Assembly: GCA_031378805.1 (NCBI GenBank)
Contig: JANNEO010000114.1
Location: 1 to 64,000 of the forward strand
Direction of reading: 5' to 3'
Origin: JADCCX01 sp031378805
GTDB taxonomy: Bacteria > Pseudomonadota > Alphaproteobacteria > Rhizobiales > Beijerinckiaceae
DNA length: 64,000 nt
Below the pieces are notes generated by a model. That model saw only the letters and a program-made list of their open reading frames with translations. It was not told where the DNA came from and ran no database searches. How positions within the stretch are numbered: position 1 is the first letter of the stretch; the number at the start of each line of letters is the position of its first letter. The position numbers and the translations under genes are program-made. Of this stretch, positions 42,148 through 49,763 are shown piece by piece.

Positions 42148-42278
42148 GCCATAAAATAGCTTATGCCTATTTTCGGATTCACGGCAAAGGGGTTGCGGTA
42201 TATCGGATTTTTGAATGTCCCCCTCCTACATGCCCCGTCGGGCTTGCGAAGGACAATGCGCTTTTCCGTGTTCTTGCC

Positions 42279-42779
42279 TCAAGCCCCCGCGCCCCGCACC
42301 CTCCTCCGCCCCATCGGCAGCGCCGTGATCCCGCCCACCAGCGCTCCGCCGAAGAAACCGAGCAGTGCGAAGAAGCCGCCTTCCAGCGTCAGCGGCAAGG
42401 CGGGGCGATAGCTGCGGAAGGCTTGGGTGGCGATGGCGGGATCATAGTCCTTTACCATCGCGCCCACGCGGGTGAGCACGTCAGGGGCCTGCATCGCAGC
42501 CTGCTGCGATTGTAGGGTTTCAAAGCGCCGGATGGTCTCGCGGGTGCTGCTGCCGCGCCGCACCACGAAGGTGTCGGGCGAGCCTTCCAGCCGCTGGATG
42601 CCAGCCTCACGGGATAGTCCCGCGCGGTGCGCATCCTGATCGAAATTCTCGACGATGACCTTCAGCTCATCGACGGCCCCGCCAAGGCGCTGGGCATATT
42701 GCTGCGCGAATTCGGGGGCCTGGGAAGCGCCTACAGCGCCCAGACCACCCACGAACATCGCCATCATACGTCGGATCAT
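42279..42779 (-). CDS. DUF2937 family membrane protein
   Basis: The 166-residue protein has hydrophobic segments at both ends (MMAMFVGGLGAVGASQAPEFAQQYAQRLGG and GGFFALLGFFGGALVGGI) around a charged helical middle. This is the DUF2937 layout. Function unknown. The high-GC composition shows that the AT-rich island has ended. Confidence 0.85.
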   Translation of the reverse strand: MIRRMMAMFVGGLGAVGASQAPEFAQQYAQRLGGAVDELKVIVENFDQDAHRAGLSREAGIQRLEGSPDTFVVRRGSSTRETIRRFETLQSQQAAMQAPDVLTRVGAMVKDYDPAIATQAFRSYRPALPLTLEGGFFALLGFFGGALVGGITALPMGRRRVRGAGA

Positions 42780-42797
42780 GGAGCGGAGCCAAGCGGC

Positions 42798-43085
42798 TCA
42801 GGGCGTGTATGTCAACTGTTTCAGGGCATCGCGGACATCGTCCTCGGTAACGTCGGCCATGGCCTTCGCCACCTTGCAGGCCGCCGTCTTGCGGCCTGGG
42901 GCCATGACAAGAATGATGGTTTCATCGCCGGGGCAGGCGGGATCGGCACACTGGATCTCGGAGACGCTGATGGCAATGTCGGGGTTGCGGCCAAGCGCCT
43001 CGAAGACATGGGCCTTCACCAGCGCGTTGCCGGAGCGGCCGGACGGACGGTCAGATGCCTTGGGACGCAGGGACAATTTCCACAT
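42798..43085 (-). CDS. Conserved hypothetical protein
   Basis: The 95-residue protein has VSEIQCADPACPGDETIILV in the middle, with two Cys that could bind metal or form a disulphide, and a basic RKTAACKVAKAMADVTEDDV tail. I recall this Cys pattern from alphaproteobacterial hypotheticals without a known function. It lies 18 bases upstream of the DUF2937 gene. Confidence 0.75.
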   Translation of the reverse strand: MWKLSLRPKASDRPSGRSGNALVKAHVFEALGRNPDIAISVSEIQCADPACPGDETIILVMAPGRKTAACKVAKAMADVTEDDVRDALKQLTYTP

Positions 43086-43116
43086 GATCAGACTTCAAGA
43101 TGGGTCTGGTCAGTGC

Positions 43117-44115
43117 TCACGGCAAGGTCAGGATGCCCGCATAACCATCCGCCCCGCCCATGACGAGCCGACGCCCCTGCCGGTCCCAGCCCAGCGCGGT
43201 GATCGCCTTCGCCCCCTCGTCGAGGCGCGGCGCGCGAACCAGCAGCTCGGAGGCATCGGTCAGCCGCACCAGCATCACGCAGCCATCATCATAGCCGATG
43301 GCCAGCACCAGGGCTGCGGGATGAAATGCCACCTGGCTGACGCGCACGGGGCGCACGCCACATTCCCGCGGGGCCTTGCCCATGGGGCCATCCTTGCCCG
43401 AGAACGGCCAGATAATCGCGGCTTCCGCGCCGGATGTCGCCAGCCAGTTGCCATCATGCGACCAGCTCATCGAGCGAGTCTTGGCGGGATATCCCGTCAT
43501 GCGCATGTGCGCCTTGTCCACGACGCGCCAACCATGCAACGCATTTTCCTGCATGGAGGTCACGACATAGCGCCCGTCGGGGGACGCCGTGAGGTCGATA
43601 TGCGAGCCTTTCCACGGCAGCGGCTCCGGCTCGGCGCTGGTGTTGGGAAACCAAAGGCTGGCACCGTTGTAATGCGACAGGGCCAGGCGATAGCCCTTGG
43701 GCAGGAAGGCAAGGCCGCGCGCCGTCGTGGGAGCGCTCATCTCCTTGATCTCGCCGCCGGGCGACCGGGCTGTCACGGCCTTGCCTGCAGACCAGGCCAC
43801 CGCGCCGTCGGGGTGGGTGGCGATCGCGTCGATCCAGCGGCCGTTCGCGTCGCCCAGCGTCTCCATCGTGTGGTCGCTGCGGGTGCGGATGATGCGGCCA
43901 TCCTCGCCGCCCGTCACGAGGCTGCCCCCCGTGAACGAGGCGACCAGCAGGCCACCGGGATGCGGCTGAACCTCTGTCACGTCGGACGCGATGAACGAGA
44001 CCCTGCCATCCGAGGTGGCCAGCACCGCAGTGTCCCCCAGGAACGCGGCAGCCATGACATGGCCCGCGATGGGGTGAGGAACAACACGGCTGGAGAGATC
44101 GGGAGGAGCAGGCAT
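43117..44115 (-). CDS. WD40 repeat protein
   Basis: The 332-residue protein has repeated WD-like blades, e.g. SMSWSHDGNWLATSGAEAAIIW and VSQVAFHPAALVLAIGYDDG and AITALGWDRQGRRLVMGGADG. It has no signal peptide, so a cytoplasmic scaffold is likely. ATG 44115 gives the right N-terminus; the frame extends upstream through the next gene as a shadow. Confidence 0.88.
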   Translation of the reverse strand: MPAPPDLSSRVVPHPIAGHVMAAAFLGDTAVLATSDGRVSFIASDVTEVQPHPGGLLVASFTGGSLVTGGEDGRIIRTRSDHTMETLGDANGRWIDAIATHPDGAVAWSAGKAVTARSPGGEIKEMSAPTTARGLAFLPKGYRLALSHYNGASLWFPNTSAEPEPLPWKGSHIDLTASPDGRYVVTSMQENALHGWRVVDKAHMRMTGYPAKTRSMSWSHDGNWLATSGAEAAIIWPFSGKDGPMGKAPRECGVRPVRVSQVAFHPAALVLAIGYDDGCVMLVRLTDASELLVRAPRLDEGAKAITALGWDRQGRRLVMGGADGYAGILTLP

Positions 44116-44168
44116 GACGGGGAAACTGGATAGCCAAACAGCGCCCAATTGCAACGGTGTTTGCGGTT

Positions 44169-45425
44169 CTAGAACCGGTCGAGAGTGCGGCCCTTCACTG
44201 TTTCCAGCCCTGCGGCGTCCTTTGCTCCTTCTGGCGCGTAATAGCCCGCAGCTTTCTTCGCCTCCATTTCCACCGAAGCATCGGGCGGCACCAGTTCGTC
44301 GGGGATCGGCACGCGCTCGCCAATCTCGATGCCGGAATTGACCATGGCGTCGTATTTCATGTTCGACATCGACATCAGCCGGTCGATCCGCCGAATGCCG
44401 AGCCAGTGCAGGATATCGGGCATAAGCTGCTGGAAGCGGGCGTCCTGCACGCCGGCCACGCATTCCGTGCGCTCGAAATAGGTCGCGGCGCTGTCGCCGC
44501 CTTCCTGCCGCTTGCGGGCGTTGTAGACCAGGAACTTGGTGACCTCGCCCAGAGCGCGGCCTTCCTTGCGGTTGTAGACGATGAGGCCGACGCCGCCGTT
44601 CTGCGCTTCCCGAGTGCATTCCTCGATGCCGTGGACCAGGTAAGGCCGACAGGTGCAGATATCGGAACCGAAGACATCCGAGCCATTGCACTCGTCATGC
44701 ACACGGCAGGCCACGCGATGTTTGCCAGACGAGAGCTTGTCAGCGTCCCCGAAGATATAGGCCGTCATGCCACCGATGGGCGGGAAGAACACGGAGAGAT
44801 CGGGCCGTGTCACCAACTCCGGGAACATGCCGCCGGTCTGCTCGAAGAGTTGCCGCCTGAGGTTGGTTTCCGAGGTGCCGAAGCGCTCGGCGATGCCTGG
44901 CAGATGCCAGACCGGGTCCACCGCGATCTTGGTCACCGCGATATCGCCGGTCGCTTTCATGATGTCACCATCCGCCGTGATGTGTCCGCTCGCCATGCGA
45001 GACTGGATCTCCGGCAGTGTCAGGCGCGCCTTGGTGACGGCGATGGTGGGCCGGATATCGACGCCCTCGCCAATTTCTCGCGCGAACACCTCTGCCACGA
45101 GGTGCCCCCAGGGATCGAGCGACACGATCCTGGCAGGGTCGCTCCATTGCGGGTGAGGCCCAAGCTTGACCGGCGGATGGGTGTTGTGCAGGTCTGGCCG
45201 CACCAGCGGATTGAGCGCACCGGACGACACTGCCAGAGCGCGGTAGAGCGAATACGCCCCGCCGACAGCGCCAATGACATTACGGTCTGCGGGTTTCGTC
45301 ACGGTGCCAATGAGAGCACCACGCGCCGCGGGATCAGCAGCTCCCCAGTGGATCGGAAAGCGCACCTCGCCAGGCTCTGGATGGGACGTAAGGCGGATGT
45401 GACCCGTACGATTGACGCCAGACAT
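44169..45425 (-). CDS. GTP cyclohydrolase II-like protein, URC1 type
   Basis: The 418-residue protein has an N-terminal extension of about 200 residues (HIRLTSHPEPGEVRFPIHWG; VSLDPWGHLVAEVFAREIGEG) and then a RibA-like domain with CRVHDECNGSDVFGSDICTCRPYL, including the zinc-binding cysteines, and YNRKEGRALGEV. This architecture matches URC1, implicated in the URC uracil-catabolism pathway, rather than riboflavin RibA. The usual partner URC4 (DUF1688) is not in the window. AAGGGA precedes ATG 45425. Confidence 0.8.
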   Translation of the reverse strand: MSGVNRTGHIRLTSHPEPGEVRFPIHWGAADPAARGALIGTVTKPADRNVIGAVGGAYSLYRALAVSSGALNPLVRPDLHNTHPPVKLGPHPQWSDPARIVSLDPWGHLVAEVFAREIGEGVDIRPTIAVTKARLTLPEIQSRMASGHITADGDIMKATGDIAVTKIAVDPVWHLPGIAERFGTSETNLRRQLFEQTGGMFPELVTRPDLSVFFPPIGGMTAYIFGDADKLSSGKHRVACRVHDECNGSDVFGSDICTCRPYLVHGIEECTREAQNGGVGLIVYNRKEGRALGEVTKFLVYNARKRQEGGDSAATYFERTECVAGVQDARFQQLMPDILHWLGIRRIDRLMSMSNMKYDAMVNSGIEIGERVPIPDELVPPDASVEMEAKKAAGYYAPEGAKDAAGLETVKGRTLDRF

Positions 45426-45459
45426 GCTTCGGTTCCCTTCGGCATTGCCCGAAATGCAC

Positions 45460-45486
45460 AAAGCCCCCCGCGGGTCGGAGGGCCTT
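45460..45486 (-). terminator. GC-rich hairpin between the TadD-like and URC1 genes
   Basis: On the minus strand AAGGCCCTCC and GGGGGGCTTT can pair over 10 bp (two wobble pairs) around a 7-base loop. It ends with CTTTGTG rather than a strong U-tract. It is probably the terminator of the TadD-like gene; a leader structure of the URC1 gene is the alternative. Confidence 0.45.
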
Positions 45487-45564
45487 GCTGATCGGGCCAA
45501 TGCCTTCGATCTCAAACAGGATGATCGTGTAACCGCGATCCGTCAAGAGCCGTCGGTGGTCGGA

Positions 45565-46482
45565 TCAGCGCCTTGCCTGCTGAGCTGCCGGTTTGCCACT
45601 GACATCAGACTTGCCACTGACATCAGATTTGCCACCCATGGTCTGCAACTGCCGCCAGCTGTTGTTCTGCGCGGTCATGGAGCGGACATAGGCGATGTTG
45701 GCGGTGGCATCCGCGGGCGAGAGATCGCGGGCAGCCTCCTGCTCGGATTCCTTGAACTTGCCCTGAAGTGCCAGCACAAGCGCGAGATTGCCACGCACCC
45801 GGGGCGTTGCAGCAGGGCTGGCCACAGCCTTGCGCATCACCTGCTCAGCCTCCATCAAGCGGTTGGACAGCGCGTAGGACAGACCGAGATTGGAGAGGAT
45901 ATTGGGATCATCCGGCTGCAGCTGGAGGGCGGCCTGATAATATTGCTGCGCCTCGGCGGGCTTGCCGATCTGGTCGGAGATGGCACCTTGCGTGGACAGC
46001 ACGCGCCAATCCGGCTTGTCTGGCGTGTGTGCGCGCGACAGCACGTCCATCGCTTCTGCGAACCGTCCGCCATCGGCCAACCCCTTGCCAAGAGCCGCCG
46101 CGACCTCCCGGTCATTGGGGTAGCGCACGGCTGTAGTCTGCAGGACGGCGATGGCCTGGTTGATCTGGTTCATGTCCCGCAGCACGCGGGCATAGGTCAT
46201 GGAGACGCGCTTGTCGCCAGGCGATTTTTCATACTGGCGACCAAGCTGCTCCATGGCAGCACGCTTTTCGGCGTCGGTCATGGCGTGGACCTGACTGTTG
46301 ATCGATCCGGTGATCTCGGCGCCATCCCGGCGCAAGCACCCGCCAAGCGCAAGCGTCATTATCGCCAAGGCCAGCATGGCGGATCGAGACAGGGAACGGG
46401 CAGGGGGGTTTGGCGCAGGCGGTATTTGTGCGGCTGAGGTCGGCGCAGCTGAGGTTTGGGGAAATCGGCGCATTGCGAACAA
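45565..46482 (-). CDS. TPR lipoprotein, TadD-like
   Basis: The 305-residue protein has a lipobox ending at C49 (LALGGC), TPR units from about residue 85 (e.g. PDDPNILSNLGLSYALSNRLMEAEQVM) and a C-terminal 6-residue repeat. It resembles TadD, the pilotin-like TPR protein of tight-adherence pili. No other tad gene is present in this window. The N-terminal 35 residues before the lipoprotein signal are Pro/Ala-rich, so a start further in is possible. Confidence 0.75.
   Translation of the reverse strand: MFAMRRFPQTSAAPTSAAQIPPAPNPPARSLSRSAMLALAIMTLALGGCLRRDGAEITGSINSQVHAMTDAEKRAAMEQLGRQYEKSPGDKRVSMTYARVLRDMNQINQAIAVLQTTAVRYPNDREVAAALGKGLADGGRFAEAMDVLSRAHTPDKPDWRVLSTQGAISDQIGKPAEAQQYYQAALQLQPDDPNILSNLGLSYALSNRLMEAEQVMRKAVASPAATPRVRGNLALVLALQGKFKESEQEAARDLSPADATANIAYVRSMTAQNNSWRQLQTMGGKSDVSGKSDVSGKPAAQQARR
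45593..45628 (-). repeat. 18-bp tandem repeat at the TadD-like C-terminus
   Basis: Two 18-bp units, TTGCCACTGACATCAGAC and TTGCCACTGACATCAGAT, follow each other, with a third partial copy before and after. In frame they encode GKSDVS repeats in the tail of the TadD-like protein. Confidence 0.9.
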
Positions 46483-46533
46483 ACTCGGCCTGAACAGGGG
46501 GAAACGCTATGATCGATCAGTACTTTATTAACC

Positions 46534-46548
46534 CTAACGCATCGTTAA
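46534..46548 (-). promoter_or_regulatory. CtrA-box-like motif
   Basis: On the minus strand TTAA-CGATGCG-TTAG matches TTAA-N7-TTAA with one mismatch and shares GCGTTAG with the motif at 12463-12477. It lies between the divergent TadD-like and SleB-like genes, whose relatives are cell-cycle linked in Caulobacter-type bacteria. Chance cannot be excluded. Confidence 0.35.
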
Positions 46549-46558
46549 ACGGGTTTTG

Positions 46559-47761
46559 ATGAAACATGATCGAGCGCTTAACCGCCCGGCAACCTTACTG
46601 GGGCATTATCCATTGCAGGGAATGTGTTTCGCAGAAGCGCAGCGCCGTCCCCAGTTGCGTTCGAGTGCGTTGCGTATGCGTCTCTCCAAGCGTTCTTCCC
46701 GGAGCTTGTCCTCCCGGCGGCCAAAAATGGTACGCCCCCTCAAGCCGTGGCTTCTGGCGGCGGGCGTGCTGGTCTCGTTCACCGCGACGGCTGGCATCCG
46801 GACCAGCGTGGATCCGGCAACACCCGGACTGCGCTTCGATTCCACGCCGGAAAACATCTCGCTGGCCTGGCCGACGCTGACAGCGCCCGATATCGCGGCC
46901 GTGGCCGAGGATTTTAGCCAACCCCGCCCCTCGCTGCTGGCTGAACCTCCCAGCCTGGAGCCAGACGAGGAATCTCATCTCCAGCCAGGCTTCTGGCGGG
47001 CCGCCCAGCCGACGGATGCAAGCGAAGCACTGTCCGAGGCGACACCCGAGATCTCCGTGCTGTTCCGCCTTGGCGGCGACATGATGCCCGCAGCCCGGCC
47101 CCTGTGGGAGGATGACGGTGGCCCGATCATCGGTGCCTTCAGCGGGCTGATTGAGCGCGAGACCGTTGCGGCAGCTGTGACAGTGCCCCTCGTCGATCGC
47201 CTGGCGGCACCCAAGTCCGGTGAAAGCATGGCCCCCGGCAAAGCAAGTGTTCAGGTCGCAGTCGCCCTGCCGCCACCCGTGGGCCATGTGAAGATCAGTC
47301 TGCCCTCGGTGGCACGCCCCGCCACGCCCAAATCACCCCTGGTGGGCACCGTGACCTCCGAGCGAGAGATGAAATGCCTGGCGGAAGCGGTCTATTTCGA
47401 ATCCCGCTCCGAACCGGAACGCGGCCAGGCCGGCGTGGCACAGGTCGTGCTGAACCGGGTGCGATCCGGTGTCTATCCCGCGTCGGTCTGCGGTGTCGTC
47501 TACCAGAACCGGCATCGTTACCTTGCCTGCCAGTTCACCTTCGCCTGCGAGGGCAAGGCACTCAGAACCGATGAGGCCGGACCCTGGGCAACGGCACAGC
47601 GCATTGCCCGCGATGTGGCAGAGGGCCGGACCTATCTTCCCGGTGTCGGCAACGCCACGCATTACCACGCCAATTATGTCCGCCCCTGGTGGGCTCGCTA
47701 CATGGACAAGCGGGAAAAGGTGGGCAAGCACATCTTCTACTTCGAGAGCGCCGAAAATTGA
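46559..47761 (+). CDS. SleB-type cell wall hydrolase
   Basis: The protein of about 400 residues has an N-terminal membrane segment (PLKPWLLAAGVLVSFTATAG near residue 60), a 200-residue linker, and a C-terminal SleB hydrolase domain with KCLAEAVYFESRSEPERGQAGVAQVVLNR, CQFTFACEGK and the C-terminal THYHANYVRPWW. It would cut peptidoglycan in the periplasm. The start is uncertain: ATG 46559, 46676 or 46727 are possible. Confidence 0.88.
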   Translation: MKHDRALNRPATLLGHYPLQGMCFAEAQRRPQLRSSALRMRLSKRSSRSLSSRRPKMVRPLKPWLLAAGVLVSFTATAGIRTSVDPATPGLRFDSTPENISLAWPTLTAPDIAAVAEDFSQPRPSLLAEPPSLEPDEESHLQPGFWRAAQPTDASEALSEATPEISVLFRLGGDMMPAARPLWEDDGGPIIGAFSGLIERETVAAAVTVPLVDRLAAPKSGESMAPGKASVQVAVALPPPVGHVKISLPSVARPATPKSPLVGTVTSEREMKCLAEAVYFESRSEPERGQAGVAQVVLNRVRSGVYPASVCGVVYQNRHRYLACQFTFACEGKALRTDEAGPWATAQRIARDVAEGRTYLPGVGNATHYHANYVRPWWARYMDKREKVGKHIFYFESAEN

Positions 47762-47814
47762 GAGCGTATTTCAGGGGATGACGGCGCAGTCGGCCATACT
47801 CTAGAGATCACACC

Positions 47815-48540
47815 ATGTGTGGACGCTACGCCATCACCAGCCCGCCGCAGGAAGTGCAGGACACTTTCGGATATTCCCAGACGCCCAATTTCCCACCCCG
47901 TTACAACATCGCGCCGACGCAGCCCGTGCCTGTCGTGCATTCCCTTGGCGGGCAGCGCCACTTCACCCTCATGCGCTGGGGCTTCGTGCCGGGCTGGGTC
48001 AAGGATCTCAAGGCATTCCCGCTCGTCATCAACATCCGGTCGGAAACGGTGCGCCAGAAAGCGTCCTTCCGCGCCGCCTTCATGCGCCGCCGCGCGCTGA
48101 TGCCCGCTGATGGTTTCTATGAATGGCAACGGCTTGGGACGGACAGCCGCCCCTTTCTTTTGCGTCGACCCGACCGGCGCATCTTTGCCTTCGCAGCTTT
48201 ATGGGAGACATGGAGTTCGCCCGATGGCAGCGAGATCGACACGGCAGCACTGCTCAACACCACGGCCAATGGCGTGATCTCTGCCATCCACGAGCGATCC
48301 CCCGTGATCCTCGATCCGCAGGATTTCGACGCGTGGCTTGATCCGCTCACACCGGCCGATGAGGCGTACCGGCTGCTGCGCCCCCCCGCTGAGGATTTGC
48401 TCGAAATGGTGCCGGTCTCGAAGGCTGTCAACAAGGTGGCGAATGACGGGCCCGAGGTTCAGGCACCGCCGGATAGCAATACCACACCGCCTCCCCGCCG
48501 CGCCGCGCCTTCCAGCGACGATCAGGGAAGCCTTTTCTAA
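47815..48540 (+). CDS. SOS response-associated peptidase (SRAP/YedK family)
   Basis: The 241-residue protein begins MCGRY with the catalytic Cys2. It also shows NIRSETVRQKASFR, PADGFYEWQ (Glu) and AIHERSPVILDP (His). SRAP proteins form a stable bond with abasic sites in single-stranded DNA and protect them. The last 35 residues are low complexity. Confidence 0.95.
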   Translation: MCGRYAITSPPQEVQDTFGYSQTPNFPPRYNIAPTQPVPVVHSLGGQRHFTLMRWGFVPGWVKDLKAFPLVINIRSETVRQKASFRAAFMRRRALMPADGFYEWQRLGTDSRPFLLRRPDRRIFAFAALWETWSSPDGSEIDTAALLNTTANGVISAIHERSPVILDPQDFDAWLDPLTPADEAYRLLRPPAEDLLEMVPVSKAVNKVANDGPEVQAPPDSNTTPPPRRAAPSSDDQGSLF

Positions 48541-49763
48541 AGCACCCAATCCGCGGGGCGACCGGATTTCCCGGCGGCAAGGCAACGCCACAGGCGCTCG
48601 TAGCGGTCGATACAAACCTCGAGCGAGAACTGGGCCAACGCCTTCTCGCGGGCGGCCAGGCCCAGGCTGCGGCGCAGATCGGACATGTCGGCCAGCGTCA
48701 GGATTGCTGTCGCAAGTTCTTCGGGCGCGGACGGTGCCACCAGAAAGCCGTTCTCGCCATCATCGATCGCATCGGTGTTGCCGCCGACCCGCGTGGCGAT
48801 CATCGGCAGACCCATGGCCATGCCTTCGATCAGGCTGTTGGAGAACCCCTCGGTATGGCTGGCGAGCAAACCGATGTCGGCCGCCGCATAGGGCTCGCGC
48901 GAGCCAGCCCATTCGCCTGGAAACACCACATGGTCGCGCAGGCCCAGGTGTTCGGTCATGGCACGCAGCGTCGCATGTTCTCCGGCATCGCGCCCAGGCA
49001 ACAGCAGCCTCCATGGCTGTCGCAACCCCTCCTTCAGTGTTGCAACGGCCTGGAGCAGATCACCATGGCCCTTGTAGGCATGGAAATTGGCGACCTGTGT
49101 CAGCACCAGGGCATCCGGCGGCAAGCCAAAGCGGGCACGGGCGGCCGCGCGTTCCTCTGGCGTGACTGCCTTGCCAAGGGGGATACCGTTGGGGATGCGA
49201 CAGACCTTCAGCGGCCCTCCCGCTTCCGTCTCCAGTTCAGCCGTCACTGCCGTGGAATTGCCGACGAGCGCGGCTGCCATGCCATGCGCGGCCAACTCTG
49301 CACGCTGCGCGAGGGGGCGTTTGCGGGAATAGAATGCCAGGCTACGGCGGCCATGCACCAGTGCTGGAGATGTTTTGTTCAGCGGATCTGTCTTGCCAAC
49401 CAGATCTGTCTTGCCAACCAGATCTGTTTTGCCAAGCAACAGCTGCGCACCAGCCGCCGCGATATAGGGCTCGCTCAGGAATGCGTGCAAGACGTGTGGC
49501 CTGACGCGGCGCACCGCCCGCCAGATCGCAAGCCCATGCATGACGGTGCGCAGGTATCGTGGCAGGTTAAGCGCCGGTGCAATCACATCTGGAATGCTCG
49601 CCCTCAACGCATCCTCGAGCGCCCCGCCGGAGTGCAGGAGCACCACTGTGATGTCGATGTTGCGTCGCGCCAGTCCGGGCAGCACATGCAGGAGGTGCTG
49701 CTCGGTGCCACCCACATTCATGGGTGGCGCGGCCACGACGACTCTGAGGGGGCGGTCAGCCAT
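48537..49763 (-). CDS. Glycosyltransferase family 4-like protein
   Basis: The 408-residue GT-B enzyme starts RVVVAAPPMNVGGTEQHLLHVLPGLARR and has VFPGEWAGSREPYAAADIGLLASHTEGFSNSLIEGMAMGLP, typical of GT4. Residues 111-131 are three 6-residue repeats (LVGKTD) inserted between otherwise normal segments. The start overlaps the asnB end by 8 bp, so the pair is coupled. Confidence 0.9.
   Translation of the reverse strand: MADRPLRVVVAAPPMNVGGTEQHLLHVLPGLARRNIDITVVLLHSGGALEDALRASIPDVIAPALNLPRYLRTVMHGLAIWRAVRRVRPHVLHAFLSEPYIAAAGAQLLLGKTDLVGKTDLVGKTDPLNKTSPALVHGRRSLAFYSRKRPLAQRAELAAHGMAAALVGNSTAVTAELETEAGGPLKVCRIPNGIPLGKAVTPEERAAARARFGLPPDALVLTQVANFHAYKGHGDLLQAVATLKEGLRQPWRLLLPGRDAGEHATLRAMTEHLGLRDHVVFPGEWAGSREPYAAADIGLLASHTEGFSNSLIEGMAMGLPMIATRVGGNTDAIDDGENGFLVAPSAPEELATAILTLADMSDLRRSLGLAAREKALAQFSLEVCIDRYERLWRCLAAGKSGRPADWVL
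49386..49439 (-). repeat. 18-bp tandem repeat inside the glycosyltransferase gene
   Basis: Three 18-bp units run GATCTGTCTTGCCAACCA twice and GATCTGTTTTGCCAAGCA. In frame they add LVGKTD repeats to the N-terminal domain, between IAAAGAQLLL and TSPALVHGRR. Confidence 0.95.

Noticed and set aside
40290..42230. Insertion sequence or prophage origin of the restriction island
   Set aside because: No transposase, integrase, terminal inverted repeats or target duplication could be seen at its edges.
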